Assembly (NCBI RefSeq): GCF_001307765.1
Contig: NZ_LKBA01000006.1
Span: 524,001 to 588,000, forward strand
DNA: 64,000 nucleotides
Source of the DNA: Aliiroseovarius crassostreae
Lineage (GTDB): Bacteria; Pseudomonadota; Alphaproteobacteria; Rhodobacterales; Rhodobacteraceae
Reading direction: 5' to 3'
Shown in pieces: positions 49,288 to 56,838 of this stretch. The number at the start of each line of letters is the position of its first letter. Positions within the stretch are counted from its first letter, which is position 1. The notes under the pieces are model-generated. The model saw nothing but the letters and a program-made list of their open reading frames with translations, ran no database searches and was not told the origin of the DNA. The position numbers and the translations under genes were made by a program.

Positions 49288-51276
49288 ATGACCACTGAAG
49301 AGCGCACCAAAGATCGTCTCCCCAAAGATCGTCCGTGGCTGTTCCGCACCTATGCCGGCCACTCGACCGCCAAAGCCTCGAACGAGCTTTACCGCACCAA
49401 TCTGGCCAAGGGTCAGACTGGCCTTTCCGTGGCGTTCGACCTGCCCACGCAGACCGGCTATGACAGTGATCACGTGCTCGCCCGTGGCGAAGTGGGCAAA
49501 GTGGGCGTGCCGCTGGCACATCTGGGGGACATGCGGGCGCTGTTTGCCGATATCCCGCTGGAGCAGATGAACACCTCGATGACCATCAACGCCACCGCGC
49601 CGTGGCTGCTCGCCCTTTATATTGCAGCTGCCGAAGAACAGGGCGCGGATGTGTCAAAACTGCAAGGCACCGTGCAAAACGACATTATCAAGGAATACCT
49701 GTCGCGCGGCACCTATGTCTGCCCGCCGAAACCTTCGCTGCGGATGATCACCGATGTGGCCGCTTATACCCGCGAACATCTGCCCAAATGGAACCCGATG
49801 AACGTCTGTTCCTACCATTTGCAAGAGGCCGGTGCGACGCCCGAGGAAGAGCTGGCCTTTGCACTGGCCACCGCCATTGCCGTTCTGGACGACCTCAAGG
49901 GAAAGGTCCCCACAGAAGCGTTTCCCGCCATGGTTGGCCGGATCAGCTTCTTCGTGAACGCGGGCATTCGGTTTGTGACCGAGATGTGCAAGATGCGCGC
50001 CTTCGTGGAGCTGTGGGACGAAATCACCCGTGAACGTTACGGCGTGGAAGACCCGAAATTCCGCCGCTTCCGCTATGGCGTGCAGGTGAACTCGCTGGGT
50101 CTGACCGAGCAGCAGCCGGAAAACAACGTCTACCGCATCCTGATCGAGATGCTTGCGGTGACACTTTCGAAAAATGCCCGTGCGCGCGCGGTGCAGCTGC
50201 CGGCGTGGAACGAAGCCCTTGGCCTGCCGCGCCCGTGGGACCAGCAGTGGTCGCTGCGCATGCAGCAGATCATGGCCTATGAAACCGACCTTCTGGAATA
50301 TGACGACCTGTTTGACAACAACCCCGCCGTGGACCGCAAGGTGACGGCTCTCAAGGAAGGCGCACGGGCCGAGCTGGCACAGATCGACAGCATGGGCGGC
50401 GCGATCTCTGCGATCGAATACATGAAGTCGCGTCTGGTCGAATCAAACGCAGCCCGGATCGGCAAGATCGAGGTGGGCGACACCACCGTGGTGGGTGTGA
50501 ACAAATGGACCGAAGCGGCTGAAAGCCCGCTGACGGCCGGGGACGGCGCGATCATGGTAGCGGATGCCGAAGCGGAAGCTGATCAGATTGCGCGCCTTGA
50601 GGCTTGGCGCACGACCCGCGATGCAGACGCCGTGGAAAAAGCACTGACCGACCTGCGACAGGCTGCCAAGGATGGCACCAATATCATGCCCTCTTCGATT
50701 GCGGCCGCCAAAGCCGGTGTGACCACCGGCGAATGGGGTGAGGTGATGCGTCAGACCTTTGGTCAGTATCGTGCCCCCACCGGGGTGTCAAAGAACCCCT
50801 CGAACCGCACTGAAGGGCTGGAGGAAATCCGCGACCGCGTGGCCGCCGTCTCATCCCAGTTGGGTGAGAAGCTCAAGTTCCTGGTGGGCAAGCCCGGCCT
50901 CGACGGCCACTCGAACGGGGCCGAGCAAATTGCCGCCCGCGCGCGGGACTGCGGTATGGACATCACCTATGAAGGCATCCGCCTGACACCCGAAGAACTG
51001 GTCGCGTCAGCCAAGGAAACCGGCGCGCATGTGGTGGGCCTGTCGATCCTGTCCGGCAGCCATATCCCGCTGCTCGAAGAGCTGATGGAACGGATGAAAG
51101 CCGCAGGTCTGGGGCATATCCCGGTGGTCGCCGGGGGGATCATCCCGGATGAAGACGCGGATCGCCTGCGGGCCATGGGGGTTGCCAAGGTCTATACGCC
51201 CAAGGATTTTGAGCTCAATGTGATCATGGACGACATCGTGACCCTGGTGGCGCCGCAGACCGTGGCGGCAGAGTAA
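49288..51276 (+). CDS. ecm: Ethylmalonyl-CoA mutase (Ecm, MeaA-type)
   Basis: A 662-residue B12-dependent mutase. The large barrel domain has AGHSTAKASNELYRTNLAKG, GLSVAFDLPTQTGYDSDHVL and the MNVCSYHLQEAGAT segment. The C-terminal cobalamin-binding domain has the base-off motif DGHSNGAEQIAA and the GLSILSGSHIPLLEEL segment. It converts (2R)-ethylmalonyl-CoA to methylsuccinyl-CoA. The related MeaA and methylmalonyl-CoA mutases differ in context; ccr nearby supports Ecm. ATG 49288 starts the conserved part, and a good terminator follows. Confidence 0.93.
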   Translation: MTTEERTKDRLPKDRPWLFRTYAGHSTAKASNELYRTNLAKGQTGLSVAFDLPTQTGYDSDHVLARGEVGKVGVPLAHLGDMRALFADIPLEQMNTSMTINATAPWLLALYIAAAEEQGADVSKLQGTVQNDIIKEYLSRGTYVCPPKPSLRMITDVAAYTREHLPKWNPMNVCSYHLQEAGATPEEELAFALATAIAVLDDLKGKVPTEAFPAMVGRISFFVNAGIRFVTEMCKMRAFVELWDEITRERYGVEDPKFRRFRYGVQVNSLGLTEQQPENNVYRILIEMLAVTLSKNARARAVQLPAWNEALGLPRPWDQQWSLRMQQIMAYETDLLEYDDLFDNNPAVDRKVTALKEGARAELAQIDSMGGAISAIEYMKSRLVESNAARIGKIEVGDTTVVGVNKWTEAAESPLTAGDGAIMVADAEAEADQIARLEAWRTTRDADAVEKALTDLRQAAKDGTNIMPSSIAAAKAGVTTGEWGEVMRQTFGQYRAPTGVSKNPSNRTEGLEEIRDRVAAVSSQLGEKLKFLVGKPGLDGHSNGAEQIAARARDCGMDITYEGIRLTPEELVASAKETGAHVVGLSILSGSHIPLLEELMERMKAAGLGHIPVVAGGIIPDEDADRLRAMGVAKVYTPKDFELNVIMDDIVTLVAPQTVAAE

Positions 51277-51326
51277 TCCACACTTTTCCCTCGCCGCTCA
51301 CCTGAGCGGAGCATTGACGACTTTCA

Positions 51327-51359
51327 GCCGCCCGCATCTTTGATGTGGGCGGTTTTCTG
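51327..51359 (+). terminator. Intrinsic terminator after ecm
   Basis: Stem CCGCCCGCATC with GATGTGGGCGG (one G-U pair), a three-base loop, then TTTTCTGTT. It lies 50 bases beyond the ecm stop codon. Confidence 0.85.
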
Positions 51360-51495
51360 TTGCCCGTCTCCGGTGGCGCCCCGGTGACGCCAATGAAAGG
51401 GTTTAGATCAAACTGTATATTTTCCGCACCCGCCGGACAGGCTACCCTGAGGATCTACCACCACGTGACCATATCCCTGTGGGGGAAAAGATCGC

Positions 51496-51807
51496 ATGAA
51501 CAGATTGTTATATCTTCTCCCGCTGCTGGTTCTGCCTCTTCCTACCGGGGCGGAGCCAGCGGTTGGTTTTGGTCTGGCGGTCCTTTACACGGGCAACCGG
51601 ATGGACAGTTCATTTGGCCTGCAATTGAGGCCCCCCAAGCTGGTCCATAGCGGGGCGGGTTCAAACAATCTGGATCCCCGGCGACCAGACCGCCCAGTTC
51701 CCCCCCATCATCATATGATCAACCTGCCGGACAGCGCGGTCTTTTCCGGCGGGGGGCTCTTTTCTTATGTGGACGATTGTCAACTTCGACATCAAGCCCA
51801 CGGTTAG
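51496..51807 (+). CDS. Short secreted protein or gene remnant
   Basis: A 103-residue frame with a convincing signal peptide (LLYLLPLLVLPLPTGA) followed by VGFGLAVLYTGNRMDSSFGL. That stretch resembles the start of an outer-membrane or lipoprotein-like domain, but the rest is proline- and histidine-rich and looks like out-of-frame sequence. A frameshifted remnant is as likely as a real short protein. GGGGGAAAAG precedes ATG. Confidence 0.4.
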   Translation: MNRLLYLLPLLVLPLPTGAEPAVGFGLAVLYTGNRMDSSFGLQLRPPKLVHSGAGSNNLDPRRPDRPVPPHHHMINLPDSAVFSGGGLFSYVDDCQLRHQAHG

Positions 51808-52014
51808 TCAGAGTTTGTTCAGGTCGATGTCAGAAGAGTACTCTGTGTCCACAGCCTCTTTTATTAGTGTTTGCCCGCAAATCACGCGGCCCTGAGTGGA
51901 GTCAAACGTGAGCGTTGCTGGACCGGCCAACTCCCAACCTCGATTGAGTAAATCAGTTATACGGTAGCAGAAGTCCGCATCGTCTGGACCAGTGATGTAT
52001 CTGTAAGCCTTCAA
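51808..52014 (-). CDS. DUF1737-family small protein
   Basis: A 68-residue protein with the DUF1737 pattern YRYITGPDDADFCYRITDLL followed by NRGWELAGPATLTFDSTQGR. The family is small, widespread and of unknown function. It stands alone. From 52015 to 52331 I see no supported gene. Confidence 0.8.
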   Translation of the reverse strand: MKAYRYITGPDDADFCYRITDLLNRGWELAGPATLTFDSTQGRVICGQTLIKEAVDTEYSSDIDLNKL

Positions 52015-52331
52015 CCAAATATTCCTTCCTACACCTCAGCATCTCGACTGTGTTCCAAAATCTGAACGGTAGCAAGCTCTGCTCAGTAGGCATTGAGTTT
52101 CATGCACACATAATCACGTGAACGATTGGGATTCACCACGTTTCTGGCCAAATCGAAACTGTTCACCGGCATCACATCAGGCCCTTTCTATTTTGGGCCG
52201 GACATTGACTGGGGACGTGCTCCTCAGGCCAACGCCCCCGACATCCCGACGCCCGCCCCTGTCAAAGAGTGACACGCCGCAGCCCCCCCCCGGGGCCGCC
52301 GCAGATGACACCGCACGATCAGGCAGGCAGC

Positions 52332-52874
52332 CTATCCCCCCACCTCCTCGATCTTCTGAACCAAAGCCTTGTAGCGATAGCTTGGCAGGATCTCTCCGGT
52401 GTCGCCTTCAACAAAAGCGGGATCGGCTGGCAGACAGCCCAGATCGCAGATCAGGTGGATTGTCATCTCCTGCGTATCCACATACCAAAGGCGCCCACCG
52501 GGCGTGGCCACCCAGCCATCAATCCCCTCGGCCTCATCCCCGTCCATATCCTCAACCGACGGCAGTTCATTCACGTAATTGGGCGAATAGGCCCCATGGG
52601 TGTGGTAAGAGGCCGTGACCACGGCGAGCTCATCCGGGTCACGCGGAACACAGGTTCCCTTGCGTCCACGCCGGGCCTTTGTGAAGGCCACATTGCCCGC
52701 CGCATCCCGCCCGATATAGCCGCAATATTCCCGGTTCTTCGAAATCGAGATCGGCTGTAATTGGTCAAAGACACGCTTGACCAGCTGAAGTTCGCTGGTG
52801 TCTTGCGCCCAGGCAGGATTTCCAGCCCCCAAAGCGGCGGCCAGGATGACCGATACAATCTTCAAACTGCGCAT
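52332..52874 (-). CDS. DUF4329-family secreted protein
   Basis: A 180-residue protein with a signal peptide (VILAAALGAGNPAWA-QD). Its DUF4329 core has REYCGYIGRDAAGNVAFTKA, VVTASYHTHGAYSPNYVNEL with PSVEDMDGDEAEGIDGWVAT, and PGGRLWYVD. The conserved His in YHTHG and the later Asp resemble a JAB-like peptidase pattern, which is sometimes linked to polymorphic toxin tails, but this protein has no other toxin feature. Its function is unknown. Confidence 0.82.
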   Translation of the reverse strand: MRSLKIVSVILAAALGAGNPAWAQDTSELQLVKRVFDQLQPISISKNREYCGYIGRDAAGNVAFTKARRGRKGTCVPRDPDELAVVTASYHTHGAYSPNYVNELPSVEDMDGDEAEGIDGWVATPGGRLWYVDTQEMTIHLICDLGCLPADPAFVEGDTGEILPSYRYKALVQKIEEVGG

Positions 52875-53095
52875 GACCTCGCCTCAACCCGTTGCTTTCC
52901 TGTTTCAAAGAACGGGCAGGGTTGCACAATGTCAAGACGGAGCTCCTGCCCGCCCGCTCAGCTGTCCTTTCACCGGCACAGCCCAGAGGGTTTGACCTTT
53001 TGGACAAGAAAGCGCATGGTGCCGCGCGATGAAGGGCGCTAACAGACCCCGAAACCCCAACCTCCTGTCTGATACTTTCCTGAAACGAGGATCCC

Positions 53096-53800
53096 ATGAC
53101 TGTCCATATCGGCGCCGAAAAAGGCCAGATTGCTGAAACCGTATTGATGCCCGGCGACCCCTATCGCGCCAAATGGGTGGCTGACACCTTTCTGGAAGAT
53201 GCCGAGCTGGTCAATGAGGTGCGTGGCATGCTGGGCTTTACCGGAATGTGGCGCGGCCACCGGGTGAGTGTACAGGGGTCGGGCATGGGCATGCCGTCCA
53301 TGTCGATCTATGCCAATGAGCTTATCCGGGATTATGGTGCCAAGACGTTGATCCGTATCGGGTCCTGCGGCGGAATGCAGGATCACGTCAAGGTGCGCGA
53401 TGTGGTGATTGCGATGACCGCCACCACCATCAGCACGCCCAGCTCCTCCATTTTCCGCGAAATGAATTTCTCGCCCTGCGCGGATTATTCCCTGCTGGCA
53501 GCAGCGGTGGAGGCGGCCAAGTCGGTGGATGTGGGTGTGCATGTGGGCGGGATCTATTCCTCGGACACATTCTATGCCGAGCGCCCGGATCTGGATAAGG
53601 AAATGCGGCGCCACGGCATTCTGGGCGTGGAAATGGAGGCGGCGGAGCTTTACACCCTCGCCAATCGTTATGGCGTGCGCGCCCTTGGGATCATGACCGT
53701 GTCGGATCACCTGCTGACCGGTGAGGCCCTGCCCTCGGACCAGCGCGAAAAGACCTTTGGCGACATGGTCGAGATTGCCCTGAACGCCGCATTCGCCTGA
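53096..53800 (+). CDS. deoD: Purine-nucleoside phosphorylase, hexameric DeoD type
   Basis: A 234-residue high-mass PNP. It opens [20 protein letters not shown] with the phosphate-binding GDPYRAKW, followed by [20 protein letters not shown]. The catalytic end has [20 protein letters not shown] and [20 protein letters not shown]. It cleaves purine (deoxy)nucleosides with phosphate. This is the second PNP in the window and belongs to a different structural class from punA. A ribosome site, GAGGAT, precedes ATG. Confidence 0.93.
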   Translation: MTVHIGAEKGQIAETVLMPGDPYRAKWVADTFLEDAELVNEVRGMLGFTGMWRGHRVSVQGSGMGMPSMSIYANELIRDYGAKTLIRIGSCGGMQDHVKVRDVVIAMTATTISTPSSSIFREMNFSPCADYSLLAAAVEAAKSVDVGVHVGGIYSSDTFYAERPDLDKEMRRHGILGVEMEAAELYTLANRYGVRALGIMTVSDHLLTGEALPSDQREKTFGDMVEIALNAAFA

Positions 53801-53833
53801 GCGTCGAACAGGTATCGGGGCCACGGGGAAGCC

Positions 53834-53880
53834 CTCCCGCGCCTTTACGACCTGAGGGTCGACAGGCTTGGGGGTGGCTC
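53834..53880. repeat. Dispersed ~70-bp intergenic repeat, copy c (partial)
   Basis: It shares CCCGCGCC.TTACG and GACAGGCTTGGG.GTGGC with copies at 26405-26477 and 37127-37199. Then it changes to the CTCACGTTGTGAG block also found at 36957. It lies directly upstream of the IS110 element, as copy a lies beside the IS110 fragment. Confidence 0.7.
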
Positions 53881-53959
53881 ACGTTGTGAGACATATGGGG
53901 TTTGCGCCGCTGCGCGTCGCCAGGTGGGGGCGCTGCCCCCGCCCTTCGGCCCCCCCAGG

Positions 53960-54189
53960 GATTATGTGTTTGTCATTGCCGTTGGCTTACCCTGTGTCAG
54001 ATTGGTGGTGGTCGGTTTTCCGGGTGGCCATCCGGTGAACTGGTGGCGGGCGGGCGACCCCTTGGAAGACCTGAAGCTGGTGGCTTTACGGTCGTAAAAT
54101 ATCTCGCCACCCGCCACGCCATATGTCCGGCCATCCGAACGGTAGAAGGGCCTTCGCAGCCGCACATAATCAAGGATCAGGATACCAAC
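53960..54189 (+). ncRNA. Non-coding left end of IS110, possible bridge RNA region
   Basis: About 230 bases without a convincing gene between the repeat and the transposase start. It contains stem-loops with internal loops, such as GGTGGC...GCCACC enclosing TTTACG/CGTAAA (54079-54110) and CCGGGTGGCCATCCGG (54019-54035). IS110-group elements are known to encode a bridge RNA in this end that pairs with donor and target DNA. No loops were matched to a target here, so this is a tentative call from position and structure. Confidence 0.4.
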
Positions 54190-55155
54190 ATGAGCATTTC
54201 AACTCAATCCGAGCCTGAGCGCATCATTGCATTCGAAGTTTCCAAAGCCAGCCTGACGGTGCATTTGATGCCCGAAGATCAGCAAGTAGTGATCGCCAAC
54301 ACCCCAAAGACGATCAACAAGCTGCTTCGAACATTCGACAATCTGGAAACATCTTTCGCGATTTGCGAAGCCTCGGGTGGTTACGAGCGGAACGTCCTGG
54401 CCTGCTGCGCTGACGCCAGCTTGCCGGTGCATCGCGCACACGGCACCCGCACGCGCAATTTCGCGCGATTTCTGGGCCTGGTATCAAAGACAGATTCCAT
54501 CGACGCGCGGATGCTGGCGCTGTTTGCGCAGAAGTCAGATGGACTACGTCTCTGGCAACCAACCGAACCGGAAGCTGAAGAACTGCGAGCCTTGCGCCGC
54601 CGTCGGGATGATCTGGCAAAGATCCTGCGGGTTGAGCAGAACCGGCTTGAACATGCGTCGGTCAAAACAGTGCGCCTGTCCCTGCAACGGCATGTCCGAT
54701 CCATGACGCGAGAGATGGCAGGGCTGGACAAACAGATCGCGGAGCTGGTTGCAGCGAGGCCTGCATTCAAACGCAAGGCCGAGTTGATGCAATCCATCAA
54801 AGGGATCGGCCCGAAGACAGCTTCCGCCTGTCTGGCATACCTGCCCGAACTGGGTTCGTTAACCAAAGGCGAAGCCGCGGCCATCGTCGGGCTGGCCCCG
54901 TATGCAAAGGATTCCGGCACATATCAGGGCCGTCGCCATGTTGCGGGCGGGCGCAAGGATATGCGGGCCAGTCTATACATGGCCGCGCTTTCGGCCTTGC
55001 GCAGCAACCCGGCAATCCGTGACTTCGCCGCCAAGCTGAAAGCGCGCGGAAAGCCATCGAAAGTCATCCTCACCGCCATCATGCGCAAGCTCATTGTCAT
55101 CATGAACGCAGTCCTCAAGGAAGGGCAGGCGTCAAATCGCTACGGTGCAGCATAA
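54190..55155 (+). CDS. IS110-family transposase (DEDD recombinase)
   Basis: A 321-residue transposase. The N-terminal RuvC-like DEDD domain has AFEVSKASLTVHLM, CEASGGYERNVLACCADASL and SKTDSIDARMLALFAQKSDG. A helical linker precedes the C-terminal Transposase_20 domain (IKGIGPKTASACLAYLPELG), which carries the second nucleophile-type region VGLAPYAKDSGTYQGRRHVA. The first acidic position is Glu in this copy where Asp is usual. The upstream open frame to 53902 is non-coding. From 55156 to 55433 only repeat-like GC-rich DNA is seen. Confidence 0.9.
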   Translation: MSISTQSEPERIIAFEVSKASLTVHLMPEDQQVVIANTPKTINKLLRTFDNLETSFAICEASGGYERNVLACCADASLPVHRAHGTRTRNFARFLGLVSKTDSIDARMLALFAQKSDGLRLWQPTEPEAEELRALRRRRDDLAKILRVEQNRLEHASVKTVRLSLQRHVRSMTREMAGLDKQIAELVAARPAFKRKAELMQSIKGIGPKTASACLAYLPELGSLTKGEAAAIVGLAPYAKDSGTYQGRRHVAGGRKDMRASLYMAALSALRSNPAIRDFAAKLKARGKPSKVILTAIMRKLIVIMNAVLKEGQASNRYGAA

Positions 55156-55433
55156 TCGCGACCGCGGCCGTTCGCTGCGCGGGTCATGAACTCGAAAGAA
55201 GCGGACTTTTCCGACCTTGGATTTTCGAGCTTCGCTGGCGCAGCATTGCTTTGCGCACGCAGCGCAACTCATTCGGCGGCGCGGCGTACTTCCCGCTTGC
55301 GGACATTCAACGACGCCGATTTGCCCGGAATCCAAGCCGCCCGTTCGCTACGCCCGAAATCGACAGACGAGACGCGGGACAAAGTGAGCTTTCGCTGCAC
55401 GCGCTCCAATGGCCGCTTTGCAACAGCTGTTCG

Positions 55434-55772
55434 TCAGGCATTCGCAACTCGGGTAGAGACCTTCAACAGCTTTCGGAAACGGGAACACTCAAAATGGTCT
55501 ACGACGGGACAGTTCGCGACATGACGCAGCATTTTGGCGAGATTGACCAATCGCTCGGCCTGCTCTTCTAGATCGCCTGCTTTGTCGACCAGCGCGTTGC
55601 GCGGAATCACTCGTGTCCCGGGTCGGCCCAATACCGACCCTATCTCGTCAAGTGTGAACCCTGCTGACTTGGCGAGACAGATCAGCGCCAGTTCCTCTAG
55701 GACTGCCGGCTCGTATTGGCGCCGTAGCCCGTTGCGGGCTACAGCCCTGATCAGCTTCTTTTTTTCGTAGTA
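55434..55772 (-). pseudogene. MerR-family regulator, C-terminal part cut off by the Tn3 insertion
   Basis: This minus-strand part reads YEKKKLIRAVARNGLRRQYE and continues with LICLAKSAGFTLDEIGSVLG. It ends at the stop codon at 55434, with the long dimerisation helix in between. Its first 70 coding bases are 4 kb away at 59774-59844. Removing the transposon and one TAGTA copy restores an uninterrupted 134-codon MerR gene, so the break is due only to the insertion. Confidence 0.93.
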
Positions 55773-55819
55773 GGGGTCTGTTCCGGCTGGGGGCAGAATG
55801 ACACCTTAAGACCGCGTGG

Positions 55820-56392
55820 CTAGGGCTGAGCTGTTTCCTTGATCAATCTGTAAGCTGTTGATCTTGCGATGCCGAGCTGTTTGGCGGCTTGTCCGGCGGT
55901 CATTCCCGCTTGAACCAGATTTCGCAGGGCCAGGACGGTTTCTGCTTCGAGGGGTGGTCTTCCGGGTTTTCGCCCCTGTGCTCTGGCGGCTTCGATGCCG
56001 TCTTTTGTACGTTCTGAGATGAGACGTCGCTCAAAGTGGGCGATGGCACCGAAGACATGGAAGATCAACTCACCGGCGGCGGATGTTGTGTCGATCCGCT
56101 CTTCGAGGCTGATCAGCCCGATATCCTTCTTTTTCAGGTTTTCGACGGTTTCTAAAAGCTCTTTGAGTGACCGTCCAAGCCTATCCAGCCGGATGATAGC
56201 CAGGCTGTCACCGGGGCGGGCGTGATCAATCAAGGACGATAAGCCCGGGCGGTCAAACTGTTTGCCCGATACAACATCTTCGAACACGCGAATGGCCCCG
56301 GCTTCTTTAAGGCGTGTAATCTGGCCGGAAAGATCTTGATCGGCTGTCGAAACCCGCGCGTAACCAAGGATGTCGCCGTGGCGCGGCGTCAT
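55820..56392 (-). CDS. tnpR: Serine recombinase / resolvase of the Tn3 element (TnpR)
   Basis: A 190-residue resolvase. The catalytic serine is in GYARVSTADQDLSGQITRLK (about residue 16), with IRLDRLGRSLKELLETVENL and the FHVFGAIAHFERRLISERTK helix. A C-terminal helix-turn-helix reads AGMTAGQAAKQLGIARSTAY. It resolves cointegrates at the res site. It overlaps the start of the NIPSNAP gene's stop by 4 bases, so the two are co-translated. Confidence 0.93.
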   Translation of the reverse strand: MTPRHGDILGYARVSTADQDLSGQITRLKEAGAIRVFEDVVSGKQFDRPGLSSLIDHARPGDSLAIIRLDRLGRSLKELLETVENLKKKDIGLISLEERIDTTSAAGELIFHVFGAIAHFERRLISERTKDGIEAARAQGRKPGRPPLEAETVLALRNLVQAGMTAGQAAKQLGIARSTAYRLIKETAQP

Positions 56393-56694
56393 GTTTCCAG
56401 TGGTCTTAGAAACTGGCGATCATATCGCCTGATACAGTTCATCTTTTCTGCAAACTCAAACGCCTTTTGACATTCAGGGTCGTTTTCGCTGGCAGTGCGA
56501 TACTCTTCATATGCGGCCAGTGAAGGAAATGAGAACAGTGTGACGGCGAGATCGTTGGCGCTTTCATGGGGCAGATAATATCCATGATGCGTGCCGCCAT
56601 GCTTTTCCACGAGAGGAATCCACATGCGGGCATATTCTTCAAACTCGTCAATTCTATCTGGGTTCAGTTCGTATCTGACGTAACAGGTGATCAT
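56389..56694 (-). CDS. NIPSNAP-family protein carried as a Tn3 passenger
   Basis: A 101-residue dimeric alpha-beta barrel protein starting MITCYVRYELNPDRIDEFEE, with HGYYLPHESANDLAVTLFSF. It is clearly related to the NIPSNAP gene at 63219-63542 (both have TC.-RY, FEEY, GYY.PHE and SLA.YE.YR). It lies between res and tnpR and overlaps tnpR by 4 bases, so it is inserted within the transposition module, away from the usual cargo position. Function is unknown; NIPSNAP proteins often sit near oxidoreductases and transporters. Confidence 0.85.
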   Translation of the reverse strand: MITCYVRYELNPDRIDEFEEYARMWIPLVEKHGGTHHGYYLPHESANDLAVTLFSFPSLAAYEEYRTASENDPECQKAFEFAEKMNCIRRYDRQFLRPLET

Positions 56695-56838
56695 AGCGTG
56701 TCTTTTAACCGTTCGTTTTGGAGACAGGTTCCCAGGCAATCCGGACAACCGGTGTTTTGCCAACTAAACCTGTCTCATTATTCGTCTTTATATTATGCGC
56801 TGTCTCAAAATGATCAACACTATTTTGAGGACAATCCC
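56695..56838. other. Probable res site and divergent promoters of the Tn3 element
   Basis: This 144-base gap between the minus-strand tnpR unit and tnpA contains repeated GAGACAGG / CCTGTCTC / GCTGTCTC motifs and an AT-rich centre (TTTATATTATG). That fits resolvase subsites of a Tn3 res region. The subsites were judged by eye only. Confidence 0.55.

Noticed and set aside
52118-52760. Plus-strand open frames near the DUF4329 gene
   Set aside because: They are Pro/Arg-rich and overlap the well-supported DUF4329 gene on the other strand.
52332-52874. DUF4329 protein as a toxin of a polymorphic toxin system
   Set aside because: There is only a signal peptide and one domain, and no immunity gene or secretion tag is adjacent.
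53902-54189. N-terminal extension of the IS110 transposase
   Set aside because: The added residues have no transposase similarity, and the family starts near MSISTQSEPERIIAFEVSK.
55156-55433. Open frames after IS110 as genes
   Set aside because: They have repeated Arg/Ser-rich composition and resemble degenerate intergenic DNA seen elsewhere in the window.
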